DNA from: Roseateles sp. YR242
GTDB taxonomy: Bacteria > Pseudomonadota > Gammaproteobacteria > Burkholderiales > Burkholderiaceae_C
Reading direction: 5' to 3'
Length of the DNA: 64,000 bases
Assembly: GCF_900109745.1 (NCBI RefSeq)
Contig: NZ_FOAV01000008.1
Coordinates: 124,001 to 188,000, forward strand
Shown here piece by piece: positions 1 to 7,592 of the stretch. Both the position numbers and the translations under genes were made by a program. Position 1 is the first letter of the stretch; every line of letters begins with the position of its first letter. The notes beneath the pieces were generated by a model. It ran no database searches. It was not told the DNA's origin and saw only the letters and a program-made list of their open reading frames with translations.

Positions 1-905
1 GATTCGACCGAATCATTCTTCCATTGCAGCGCGCCATACAGCCCATCACGCTGGCGCTCGAACTCCAGCGTGCGCCACGCCGAACCCTTGGGCACCCACA
101 GGTAGGTGCCGGCGGCCTGGCCGTCCACGGCATTGGCCAGCGGGTAATACGGCTCCACCTGGAAGGCATCGGTGCGGGTGCCGCTCTTGGAACTGGCCAG
201 GTGCAGCAGGGCGCCGAATTGGCCCAGGTCGGTGTTCCAGCGGTTGGAGACGAGGCCGGAGATGCTGGGCGAAGATTTTTTCTTCAGCTCCGAATAGGTG
301 GACTGGACAGACAACGCTGTCTTGAAACCCGAAAAATCGAAGGGCAGGGCCGTGCGCAGATTCACCAGGCCGCCGATGCCGCCTTCGATCTGCTCGGCCG
401 ACGGGTTCTTGTACACGTCCACCGCGGCCATCAGCTCGGGCGGCACATCCTCGAAATTGAGCGAGCGGCCGCCGTTGGCGCTGAACGAGTCACGGCCGTT
501 CATTTCCGAGCGGACGAAGGTGAGGCCACGGATGGTGATGCCCGAGCCTTCCACGGAGAAGTGCTCCGGGTCGTCCTTGGACATGGTGCGGTCCATGGTG
601 ACGCCCACGATGCGGGCCAGCACCTCCGTGACCGAGCGGTCCGGCAGCTTGCCGATGTCGTCGGCGACGATGGAGTCCACCACCTCGTCGGCGTTTTGCT
701 TGATGCGTTGCGCGGAACTGAGCGCCGCGCGTTTGCCGGTCACGATGACCGTCTCCACCTTGGTGGGAACTTCCTTCTTGCCGTCTGGGGCGTCAGGGGT
801 GGGTGCGGTCTGTGCCGCAGCGATCTGGCCAAAGACCAGACCGCCGATCAGCAAGGCTGCCTGGGCTGCGGCAATGGATACCGCGGTTCGTTGAAGGGTG
901 CGCAT
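1..905 (-). CDS. TonB-dependent receptor, N-terminal part (cut by window edge)
   Basis: Outer-membrane receptor for TonB-driven uptake; only the first 301 codons are here and the gene continues past the left edge. The start is the ATG at 905-903, four bases after an AGGAGA ribosome site. Residues about 8-31 form a signal peptide ending in IAAAQ. A TonB-box-like stretch (VETVIVTGKRA, about 50-60) is followed by the plug domain with GKLPDRSVTEVLARIVGV, GITIRGL and GGIGGLVNLRTALPFDF, the pattern of the large Caulobacter/Xanthomonas-type receptors for plant oligosaccharides. It lies directly downstream of xylA on the same strand, so a xylose or xylo-oligosaccharide substrate is the natural inference. 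The ligand cannot be read from this fragment. Confidence 0.92.
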   Translation of the reverse strand, partial: MRTLQRTAVSIAAAQAALLIGGLVFGQIAAAQTAPTPDAPDGKKEVPTKVETVIVTGKRAALSSAQRIKQNADEVVDSIVADDIGKLPDRSVTEVLARIVGVTMDRTMSKDDPEHFSVEGSGITIRGLTFVRSEMNGRDSFSANGGRSLNFEDVPPELMAAVDVYKNPSAEQIEGGIGGLVNLRTALPFDFSGFKTALSVQSTYSELKKKSSPSISGLVSNRWNTDLGQFGALLHLASSKSGTRTDAFQVEPYYPLANAVDGQAAGTYLWVPKGSAWRTLEFERQRDGLYGALQWKNDSVE

Positions 906-1048
906 GTTGTCTCCTGTCTCTTCTGTGATGGGCCTCTTTGCTCGATGGCGAGGCCTCATAGGCGGTTCATGGGCGCAACGACGTCATTGCCGTCGAGGTG
1001 GTGCACAGGCCCGCGCGGCCATGGCCCTGAGGCCGTCGCGGGCGGTCT

Positions 1049-1078
1049 TTACTACCAACATCAAAAAACTGCAGTCAA
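1049..1078 (-). promoter_or_regulatory. possible promoter before the TonB receptor
   Basis: In the 253-base gap between xylA and the receptor, the minus strand carries TTGACT (1078-1073) and TAGTAA (1054-1049) separated by 18 bases, flanked by runs of T. The resemblance to a sigma-70 promoter is good at -35 and weak at -10. It would give a leader of about 140 bases. The gap contains no gene that I can support. Confidence 0.3.
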
Positions 1079-1158
1079 AAAAAACTACGACCAGTCGCCG
1101 TCTCGCTGGGAGCCGGCGCCCCCAGGAACGGGTCAGGCCTTGCTGATCAAGGGGATGA

Positions 1159-2478
1159 TCAGATGGCGGTGAAGCGGTTGACCAGGTTCTCGAGGTATTC
1201 CTGGCGGCCGGACTTCGGCGCCACATCGGTGTTGCGGGCCAGCACCTGGTCCGCCAACTGCTCCAGCGTGCGACGGCCTTCCAGGATGTCGCGGCCCTCA
1301 GGGGCCGACCAGCCGGCGTAGCGCTGCTTCAGCGCCTGGGCCAACTGCCCGTCCTGGATCATCTGTTCGGCGATCAGCAGGCCCTTGGCGCAAACATCCA
1401 TGCCACCGATATGGCCGTGGAACAGATCCTCCGGGTCGATCGACTGGCGGCGCACCTTGGCGTCGAAGTTCAGGCCACCGCTGCCCAGGCCACCCGCCTG
1501 ATGAATGTGATAAAGCGCCAGCGCGATCTCGGGGACGTTGTTGGGGAACTGGTCGGTATCCCAGCCCAGTTGCGGGTCACCCCGGTTCATGTCGATGCTG
1601 CCGAGAATGCCCAAGGAAGCAGCAACGGCGATCTCATGCTCGAAGGAGTGGCCGGACAAGGTGGCGTGGTTGGCCTCGATGTTGACCTTGACCTCCTTTT
1701 CCAGCCCATAGCGTGTGAGGAAACCGTAAACGGTGGCGCTGTCGAAGTCGTATTGATGCTTGGAGGGCTCGCGCGGCTTGGGTTCGAGCAGGATGGTGCC
1801 CTTGAAGCCCTTGCGGTGCTTGTAGTCCACCACCATGGAGAGGAAGCGGCCCAGTTGCTCCAGCTCCTGGTCCACATCGGTGTTGAGCAGGGTCTCGTAG
1901 CCTTCGCGGCCGCCCCAGAGCACATAGTTTTCCCCGCCCAGGCGCATGGTGGCATCCATGGCGTCGCGGACCTGCAGGGCCGCCAGGCTGAAGATCTCGG
2001 GGTCCGGGTTGCTGGCAGCGCCGGACATGAAGCGGCGGTGGCTGAACAGGTTGGCCGTGCCCCACAGCAGCTTCACGCCGGTGCGTTGCTGATGCTCGCC
2101 CAGCACGTCCACCATCCGGGCCAGGCGTTCGTGGCTTTCACGCGGGGTGGCGCCTTCGGGCGAGACGTCGCGGTCATGGAAGCAGTAGTAGGGCGCGCCG
2201 AGCCGGCTGAAGAAGTCAAAGGCGGCCTGCGCCTTCTGCTCGGCCAATTCCATCGGCGAGCCGCCTTCGAACCAGGGGCGCTCGAAGGTGCCGCTGCCAA
2301 ACGGGTCCAGGCCGGTCCAGCAGAAGCTGTGCCAGTAGCAGACGGCGAAGCGCAGATGCTCCTCCATGCGCTTGCCCAGCACGATGCGGTCCTTGTCGTA
2401 GTGACGGAAGGCCAGGGCTTCCTGGGTGCCGGGACCCTGGTAGCGGATCGGATCGATATTGGCGAAGTAGCTGCTCAT
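1159..2478 (-). CDS. xylA: xylose isomerase
   Basis: Converts D-xylose to D-xylulose in the cytoplasm, the first step of the isomerase pathway. At 439 residues it has the usual length of the class II enzymes. The catalytic segment CFHDRD places His101 and Asp104 exactly where they occur in E. coli XylA. Metal-site segments are visible: [52 protein letters not shown] and [11 protein letters not shown]. It starts 56 bases after xylB ends and follows xylB and the ROK regulator on the same strand, so the three probably form an operon. The stop codon lies inside a 7-base inverted repeat (1143-1162), which has no T-run. Identification is firm. Confidence 0.98.
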   Translation of the reverse strand: MSSYFANIDPIRYQGPGTQEALAFRHYDKDRIVLGKRMEEHLRFAVCYWHSFCWTGLDPFGSGTFERPWFEGGSPMELAEQKAQAAFDFFSRLGAPYYCFHDRDVSPEGATPRESHERLARMVDVLGEHQQRTGVKLLWGTANLFSHRRFMSGAASNPDPEIFSLAALQVRDAMDATMRLGGENYVLWGGREGYETLLNTDVDQELEQLGRFLSMVVDYKHRKGFKGTILLEPKPREPSKHQYDFDSATVYGFLTRYGLEKEVKVNIEANHATLSGHSFEHEIAVAASLGILGSIDMNRGDPQLGWDTDQFPNNVPEIALALYHIHQAGGLGSGGLNFDAKVRRQSIDPEDLFHGHIGGMDVCAKGLLIAEQMIQDGQLAQALKQRYAGWSAPEGRDILEGRRTLEQLADQVLARNTDVAPKSGRQEYLENLVNRFTAI

Positions 2479-2534
2479 GATGAATGCGGTGAGAGGTGGG
2501 GACCTTGAGGCCGAGGGCGGAGGCGCGTGCAGAC

Positions 2535-4022
2535 TCAGCGGCCTTGCGTCGGTGGGGGGAGGGGAGGAAGTTGGCGTTGCTGCGCATAAAGCGCGCGGAA
2601 TCGAGCCAGCCGGGCGGCCAGGGGCTCGGCCCGTTCGGCACGGGGGCTGAAGCGGTCGCTGACGGCGGGGCGTTGGCAGACCTGGGTTTCTTCGCCGCCA
2701 TCGGCCATCCAGGCCAGCCGCGCCGCGCCCAGCGCACCGCCGGCATCGGCATCGGTATGGCGCACGATGTCCACACGCAGAACGTCGGCCATCAGTTGGG
2801 CCCAGTAGGCGCTGCGGGACCCACCGCCGACGAAGGAGAGTTCCGTCACCGTGGTGCCGGCCGCCTGCAAGGCGGCAAGGCCATCGGCCATGCCGAAGGC
2901 GACCCCTTCCAGCACGGCATAACCTCCATGGGCGCGGGTGCTGTCGTGGGTCAGGCCATGGAAGACGCCGGTGGCAAACGGGTCGTTGTGCGGCGTGCGC
3001 TCGCCGGCCAGGTAGGGCAGGAACAGCGGTGCACCCGCCAGGTCCTGCGGTGCCAGTGCCTGGACTTCAGCCAGCAGGGCGGTCTCGTCTGCCGCACCGC
3101 TGAAGCCGCAGAACCAGCGCAGCGCGCTGGCGGCCGAGAGCATCACGCTCATCTGGTGCCAACGGCCGGGCAGTGCATGGCAGAAGGCATGCACGGCGGA
3201 CGCGGGATTGGGGCGGTAACGGTCGTTGACGACGAACAGCACGCCGGACGTGCCCATCGACAGAAACCCTTCCCCAGGGCGCGTCGCGCCGATGCCGATG
3301 GCACTGGCGGCGTTGTCGCCAGCGCTGCCGGCCACCACCACCTCGGGCGACAGACCCCAGGCGCGCGCCAGATCCGCACGCAGCGTGCCGGCGGCCTGGT
3401 TGCTTTCCACCACGCGCGGCATTTGCGCACGGCGCAGGCCGCAGGCGGCCAGCAAGGTGTCGGACCAGTCTCGGGCCGCCACATCCAGCCACAGGGTGCC
3501 GGCGGCGTCGGAAGGGTCGGTGACCTTGTCGCCGGTCAGCAGCAGCCGCAGATAGTCCTTGGGCAGCAGCACGGTGGCGGTGGCATCGAACACTTGCGAT
3601 TCATGCCGGCGCACCCACAGCAGCTTGGGCGCGGTGAAGCCCGGCATGGCGAGGTTGCCGGCAATGTCGGCCAGGGCTGGGGCGGCTTGCGTCAGTTCGT
3701 CGCATTCGGCAAAGCTGCGGCCGTCATTCCACAGGATGGCCGGTCGCAAGACACGGTCGGCCTGGTCCAGCAGCACCGCGCCATGCATCTGGCCGGACAG
3801 CCCGATGCCACGGATCTGCGACCACGCCTCGGGCGCCGCAGCACGCAGTGTGGCCACGGCCTGCTCGGTGGCGGTCCACCAGGAGGCGGGGTCCTGTTCG
3901 GACCAGAGTGGCTGTGGCCGTTGCACCGTCAGTGGCGCACTGGCGCGGCCCCGGGCCTGGCCCTGGTTGTCCAGCAACAGCAGCTTGATTTCGGAGGTGC
4001 CGAGATCGATGCCCAGATACAT
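2535..4022 (-). CDS. xylB: xylulokinase (FGGY family)
   Basis: Phosphorylates D-xylulose to D-xylulose 5-phosphate, feeding the pentose phosphate pathway. The 495-residue protein starts with the FGGY-kinase nucleotide-binding signature [17 protein letters not shown]. It carries [13 protein letters not shown] around residue 80, the xylulokinase-type substrate segment, and the second ATPase-domain motif [20 protein letters not shown] near residue 400. Its ATG shares one base with the TGA of the upstream ROK gene (TGATG), so the two are translationally coupled. The adjacent xylA supports xylulose rather than another sugar. Nothing is missing compared with the family. Confidence 0.97.
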   Translation of the reverse strand: MYLGIDLGTSEIKLLLLDNQGQARGRASAPLTVQRPQPLWSEQDPASWWTATEQAVATLRAAAPEAWSQIRGIGLSGQMHGAVLLDQADRVLRPAILWNDGRSFAECDELTQAAPALADIAGNLAMPGFTAPKLLWVRRHESQVFDATATVLLPKDYLRLLLTGDKVTDPSDAAGTLWLDVAARDWSDTLLAACGLRRAQMPRVVESNQAAGTLRADLARAWGLSPEVVVAGSAGDNAASAIGIGATRPGEGFLSMGTSGVLFVVNDRYRPNPASAVHAFCHALPGRWHQMSVMLSAASALRWFCGFSGAADETALLAEVQALAPQDLAGAPLFLPYLAGERTPHNDPFATGVFHGLTHDSTRAHGGYAVLEGVAFGMADGLAALQAAGTTVTELSFVGGGSRSAYWAQLMADVLRVDIVRHTDADAGGALGAARLAWMADGGEETQVCQRPAVSDRFSPRAERAEPLAARLARFRALYAQQRQLPPLPPPTQGR

Positions 4023-5275
4023 CAGAGTGACTCCTCGGCGTCTTCGGTAGTGGGAGTGGTGGGGCTGCGCGCCGCGCCGGCCTGCGGCAGCTGCGGTCGC
4101 GTCACGTGGTAGCGGGCGAGGGCGGCGGCCCCGGCGGCCACCGCATCGGCGCCATAACGGGAGGTGCGCACCAGCGGTGGCGCCAGACTGGCGGCCTTGG
4201 CATAGTCGTTCAGGGTGTCCAGGGCAGGCTGCAGGAAAGCGTCGCCCAGTTCCACCACGGCGCCGCCCAGCACGATGCAGGCGGGGTCGTAGGCGGTTGC
4301 CAGGTTCTGGAGCAGCACCCCCAGGTAGCGTCCGGCCGTGCTCACCGACTTGACGGTGGGTTTGTCCTTTTCCCCCAGTCGTGTCCGGACTTCGGCGAGT
4401 GAATGCGGGCCCGGCTCGGCGGCTTCTTCAGGCCGGAGCATGGCGCGCATGCCGATCAGCGCTTCGGCGCAGCCCCGACGGCCGCAACTGCAGCGCGGTC
4501 CGTCGATCTGCAGCACCATGTGGCCGACCTCACCGGCAAAGCCCCGGCTGCCGGTCAGCAACCGGTCGCCGACCACCACGCCAGCGCCCACGCCCTGGTT
4601 GATGCTGACGTAGAGCAGCGGATCCTGCGGGCCGGAGGACGGGTTGAATTCCATCTCACCCAGCGCGGCCACATCGGCTTCGTTCTGGAGGTAGAGCGGC
4701 ACGTCCGCCAGTGCGGTGCCTGCCAGCTTGTCGGCCAGCCAACTGCCGATGGGCAGGTCCCGCCAACCCAGGTTGGGGGCGAAATGAAGTATGCCTTCGG
4801 CCTCGTCCACACCCCCGGGCAGGCCGATGCCGATGCCGATGATCTCCTGCGAGTCCTCCAGCTGCCCCTTGACCTTCTGCAGCAGCGACGCCAGCACGCC
4901 GATGCAGGCCTTGGCCGAGCGGCTGGCGCCATAGTGGCTGACGGCCCGGGCGCGGATCTCGCCGGTGAGGGAGGTGGCGACCACCCGTACGGCCTCGATG
5001 CCGACCTCGGCGCCCAGCAGCAGCAGGCGCTCCGGATTGATGAACAACGGGGTGGGGCGGCGACCCAGGTCGCCCGTGGCGACCACAACGCTTTCAATGA
5101 GCCAGCCTTCGGCGATCAGCTCGCGGGTGAGGCCGCTGATGGTCGACTTGGTCAGGCCCACTTCCGTGGCCAGGTCCGCGCGGGACAGGCCGGGATGGGC
5201 GCACAGATGGCGCACCAGCGCCATCCGGTTGATGACCTTCAGCAACTGCTGGCTGCCGCCGCCTTCGCTTTGCAC
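4022..5275 (-). CDS. ROK-family transcriptional repressor (xylose operon)
   Basis: Sugar-responsive DNA-binding repressor. A winged helix-turn-helix (RHLCAHPGLSRADLATEVGL, about residues 25-45, then TKSTISGLTRELIAEGWL) is fused to an actin-like ROK domain. That domain has the typical zinc motif CSCGRRGCAEAL and the segment GIGIGLPGGVD. An open frame extends to a GTG at 5293, but that codon lies upstream of the AGGAGA site (5285-5280). The GTG at 5275, four bases after that site, is therefore the better start and gives 417 residues. The gene precedes xylB with a one-base overlap, so it probably controls its own operon in response to xylose (XylR-type). That role is inferred from context. Confidence 0.93.
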   Translation of the reverse strand: MQSEGGGSQQLLKVINRMALVRHLCAHPGLSRADLATEVGLTKSTISGLTRELIAEGWLIESVVVATGDLGRRPTPLFINPERLLLLGAEVGIEAVRVVATSLTGEIRARAVSHYGASRSAKACIGVLASLLQKVKGQLEDSQEIIGIGIGLPGGVDEAEGILHFAPNLGWRDLPIGSWLADKLAGTALADVPLYLQNEADVAALGEMEFNPSSGPQDPLLYVSINQGVGAGVVVGDRLLTGSRGFAGEVGHMVLQIDGPRCSCGRRGCAEALIGMRAMLRPEEAAEPGPHSLAEVRTRLGEKDKPTVKSVSTAGRYLGVLLQNLATAYDPACIVLGGAVVELGDAFLQPALDTLNDYAKAASLAPPLVRTSRYGADAVAAGAAALARYHVTRPQLPQAGAARSPTTPTTEDAEESL

Positions 5276-5696
5276 GTTGTCTCCTGTGCCCACTATCGGT
5301 GCGGGCTGAGAAGGATATTAGTTCGGCGGTTGCACGAAATAACTGGTGGGAAACCCTAGAGAGGAAAGTCAGGCTTGAAAGCGGCTGTAACGCTGCCCCC
5401 TTGGGCGATCCGTGAATGTGCCGCGGGCGCTGGGCACCGGGCTGGTGCGGGTCACCGACATCGTGCGACGCATGGACGAATGACCCTGTTGGCGATCCGG
5501 CTGCGGCAACTGCGCCATCCTCCGTGTGCGGTTGCGACGGAACTTCGGGCAGTGGCGATCAGAGCAAGTCCGCTGCGTGCGCGCTTTGCATGGCAGCAAT
5601 GTTTGCTTAAGCCGGTTCTAACAGTCCAGGCGCAATCTGCAGTCACGGCATCGCTGAACTCCCTCTCTCTTCCAGCGACGCCTACAGGAGAACGAC
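5276..5696. other. intergenic region between the xyl operon and a small exported-protein gene
   Basis: This 421-base divergent spacer holds no gene that I can support. On the minus strand, TAATAT (complement of 5316-5321) could be the -10 of the xyl operon, but I see no convincing -35. No long inverted repeat or terminator was found. Any operator of the ROK repressor would be expected near 5300-5350. Confidence 0.4.
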
Positions 5697-6029
5697 ATGA
5701 GCAAGACCTCCCCGATCCTGGCCCTGATGGCGGCATTTGCCGCAGCGTCCGCCTCCGCGGCGCCCATGCAGGATGACGAACTCACGAGCCGCGAAAACCG
5801 CCGTGCGTATCTGCAGCAGCAGTTGCGCGACGTGCGGGTGGAGCTCTATTGCGACCACCAGGATCACGCGCTCCAGATGATGCGGGACACCCGCCGCCAG
5901 CTCAGCGTCCAGCATGACGATGTGAGTGAACGTGGCGTGGAGCACCTGGACCGCGCCATCTGGGCGGTGCGCCATGGTGATACCGACCAGGCGCTGAACC
6001 TCCTGCAAGACGCACACCGCCAGGGCTGA
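5697..6029 (+). CDS. small exported protein of unknown function
   Basis: I do not recognise this 110-residue protein. The first 22 residues (MSKTSPILALMAAFAAASAS then AA) are a clear Sec signal peptide with cleavage after SAA. The mature part is about 88 residues, rich in Arg, Gln, His and Asp, and predicted helical (ENRRAYLQQQLRDVRVEL, LDRAIWAVRHGDTDQALNLL). It has one cysteine and no membrane helix, so a soluble periplasmic protein is likely. The start is supported by AGGAG five bases upstream. It stands alone, with a 243-base gap before the next gene on the same strand, so the context gives no function. Confidence 0.75.
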   Translation: MSKTSPILALMAAFAAASASAAPMQDDELTSRENRRAYLQQQLRDVRVELYCDHQDHALQMMRDTRRQLSVQHDDVSERGVEHLDRAIWAVRHGDTDQALNLLQDAHRQG

Positions 6030-6272
6030 TCAATCTCCCGAGGCGACAAGCCCCGGGGGCTCGTGGCTCGATCTGCCGCGCATTGGAGAGCCAGGCACCG
6101 CGCCGCCATCACCCGTCGGTGCCGGTGCAAGGCGCACGGATGCCGGCTCTGTGGACATGACGGGGCGCATGCCGTCACTCGCCACACGCCGCAGCGCGCT
6201 GCGCGCCCACGCGTCGCCCGCCTTCTGCGGTCGGGGCGCGAGAATCCGGTCATTGCCTCACCGGAGATCCCC

Positions 6273-6932
6273 ATGGGACAGTTCAAGACCCTCACCGCCG
6301 CCGACGGCCACACCTTCAAGGCCTACGCGGCCGAAAAGCCCGGCAACACGCTGGCCATCGTGGTTGTGCAGGAAGCCTTCGGCGTGAACCAGCACATTCG
6401 TGATGTTTGCGACCGTTTCGCGGAGCAGGGCATCAATGCCATCGCCCCGGCGTTGTTCGACCGCGTCGAGCGGGATGTCGAGTCCGCCTACAACCAGGAA
6501 GGCATCGCGCGCTATTACGAGATCCGCAAGACCCTGACCAAGGCGCAGGTGCTGACCGACGTGCAGGCGGCTGCGGACGCCATCCACGCCACCGGCATCG
6601 TCGGCTACTGCTTCGGTGGCACGGTGACCTGGTGGGCGGCCACGGAGACCACCCGCTTCAAGGCGGCGAGCGCCTGGTATGGCGGCGGCATCTACGAAGA
6701 CCGCGAGGCCACGCCGCACTGCCCGGTGCAAATGCACTTCGGTGAGAAGGACGCCCACATCCCGCTGGACCAGGTGGACGCCATCCGCCAACGCCATCCC
6801 GAGGTGCCGGTGTATGTCCATGCCAACGCCGACCACGGTTTTGGCTGCGACGCTCGCCCCTCATTCAATGCCCAGGCCTATGCCGAGGCCCAGGCCAGCA
6901 CGCTAAGCTTCCTGCGCCAGCATCTGGGCTGA
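6273..6932 (+). CDS. dienelactone hydrolase family protein
   Basis: Alpha/beta-hydrolase of the dienelactone hydrolase family, 219 residues, the normal family length. The Cys-His-Asp triad is visible: Cys113 in GYCFGG, Asp160 in GEKDAHIP and His188 in NADHGFGC. Glu34 in VQEAFG matches the conserved Glu of the family. The frame is open 210 bases further upstream, but that extension is Arg/His-rich and unlike the family. The ATG at 6273 follows GGAG and opens the typical N-terminus. The physiological substrate is not evident: no catechol or chlorocatechol genes are nearby, and many family members act on other esters or lactones. Confidence 0.92.
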   Translation: MGQFKTLTAADGHTFKAYAAEKPGNTLAIVVVQEAFGVNQHIRDVCDRFAEQGINAIAPALFDRVERDVESAYNQEGIARYYEIRKTLTKAQVLTDVQAAADAIHATGIVGYCFGGTVTWWAATETTRFKAASAWYGGGIYEDREATPHCPVQMHFGEKDAHIPLDQVDAIRQRHPEVPVYVHANADHGFGCDARPSFNAQAYAEAQASTLSFLRQHLG

Positions 6933-6938
6933 CCGCCC

Positions 6939-7015
6939 TGAGATCTCCTTGAGATCTCCTTGCGCTGGCCTTGCGATGGCCCTGCGGTGGCCTTTCGGTG
7001 GCCCTGACAGTGCCT
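6939..7015. repeat. degenerate 11-bp tandem repeat, seven copies
   Basis: Seven consecutive 11-base units begin six bases after the stop of the dienelactone hydrolase gene. The first two (6939-6949 and 6950-6960) are identical, TGAGATCTCCT. The next five (6961-7015) follow the pattern TGCGNTGGCCT with changes. A partial eighth unit (TGACC) follows. The array fills the space between two convergent genes and has no T-run, so it is not a classical terminator. Confidence 0.75.
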
Positions 7016-7031
7016 TGACCGCCGCGGCGGC

Positions 7032-7568
7032 TCACGTCCCCCGGCTGGCCATGTCGCCCATCCGGTCCGCCTCGGCCTCCAGCCCGTGGTCGTCATTCAC
7101 CGGCACGCCGCCCACCTCCATGGTGGGCGCCACCCGGCCTTGGCGCTGCTGCACCACATGCCAGGCCTCATGCGGCAGGTGCTGCTCTTGGCCTGGCGCC
7201 AGGTGGATGTCGTTGCCCTGCGCGTAGGCCAGCGCATTGAGCTGGGCGGGCTGGCTGGAGTTGGCATGCACCCGGACATCGGACAGGTCCATGCCCGACA
7301 TCGATTCCAGCCCGGACTTGAGCTGGTCCGGCATGCCGGTGAGGTTGGTCGCCGGCGCTGCCTCCTCCCGTTGGGCCGCAGCACCGAAACTGGCCGCCAT
7401 CGCGCGGCGCTGTGCGGCCTGCCGGGGTGAGGCATCCAACTGGGCCGACCAGTCGCCCCCTTCGTTATCGGTCACCCGCTGGACCAGGTCCGGCTCGGCG
7501 GCCGGCCGATGCGTGGCGACGCGGCCACCCTCCAGTTCGGTATTGCGGGGATCATTGGATATCGCCAT
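7032..7568 (-). CDS. DUF4157 protein with HExxH motif (last gene of the injection-system operon)
   Basis: A 178-residue protein whose second half matches the DUF4157 domain commonly encoded with extracellular contractile injection systems. It contains LKSGLESMSGMDLSDVRVH (about 83-101), NALAYAQGNDIHLAPG and LPHEAWHVVQQ. His133, Glu134 and His137 form a zinc-metallopeptidase motif, and Glu164 or Glu166 in GLEAEAD could supply the third ligand. The first 75 residues are polar and probably disordered; no signal peptide or membrane segment is present. In other eCIS clusters DUF4157 proteins are proposed cargo or cargo parts. Here it is very short, with no toxin domain after the motif. It starts 24 bases after the large membrane-protein gene ends. 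Confidence 0.85.
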   Translation of the reverse strand: MAISNDPRNTELEGGRVATHRPAAEPDLVQRVTDNEGGDWSAQLDASPRQAAQRRAMAASFGAAAQREEAAPATNLTGMPDQLKSGLESMSGMDLSDVRVHANSSQPAQLNALAYAQGNDIHLAPGQEQHLPHEAWHVVQQRQGRVAPTMEVGGVPVNDDHGLEAEADRMGDMASRGT

Positions 7569-7592
7569 GTGCGCTCCTCAAGCATCGATCAA

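Noticed and set aside
1143-1162. Terminator at the xylA stop
   Set aside because: Only seven base pairs around AGGGGA and no T-run within reach on the minus strand.
24-1172. 382-codon plus-strand frame at the left edge
   Set aside because: It is antisense to the TonB receptor fragment, which shows a signal peptide, plug motifs and a ribosome site on the minus strand.
5369-5599. Short frames in the 5276-5696 spacer
   Set aside because: No ribosome sites, no family resemblance and biased composition; I treat the spacer as non-coding.
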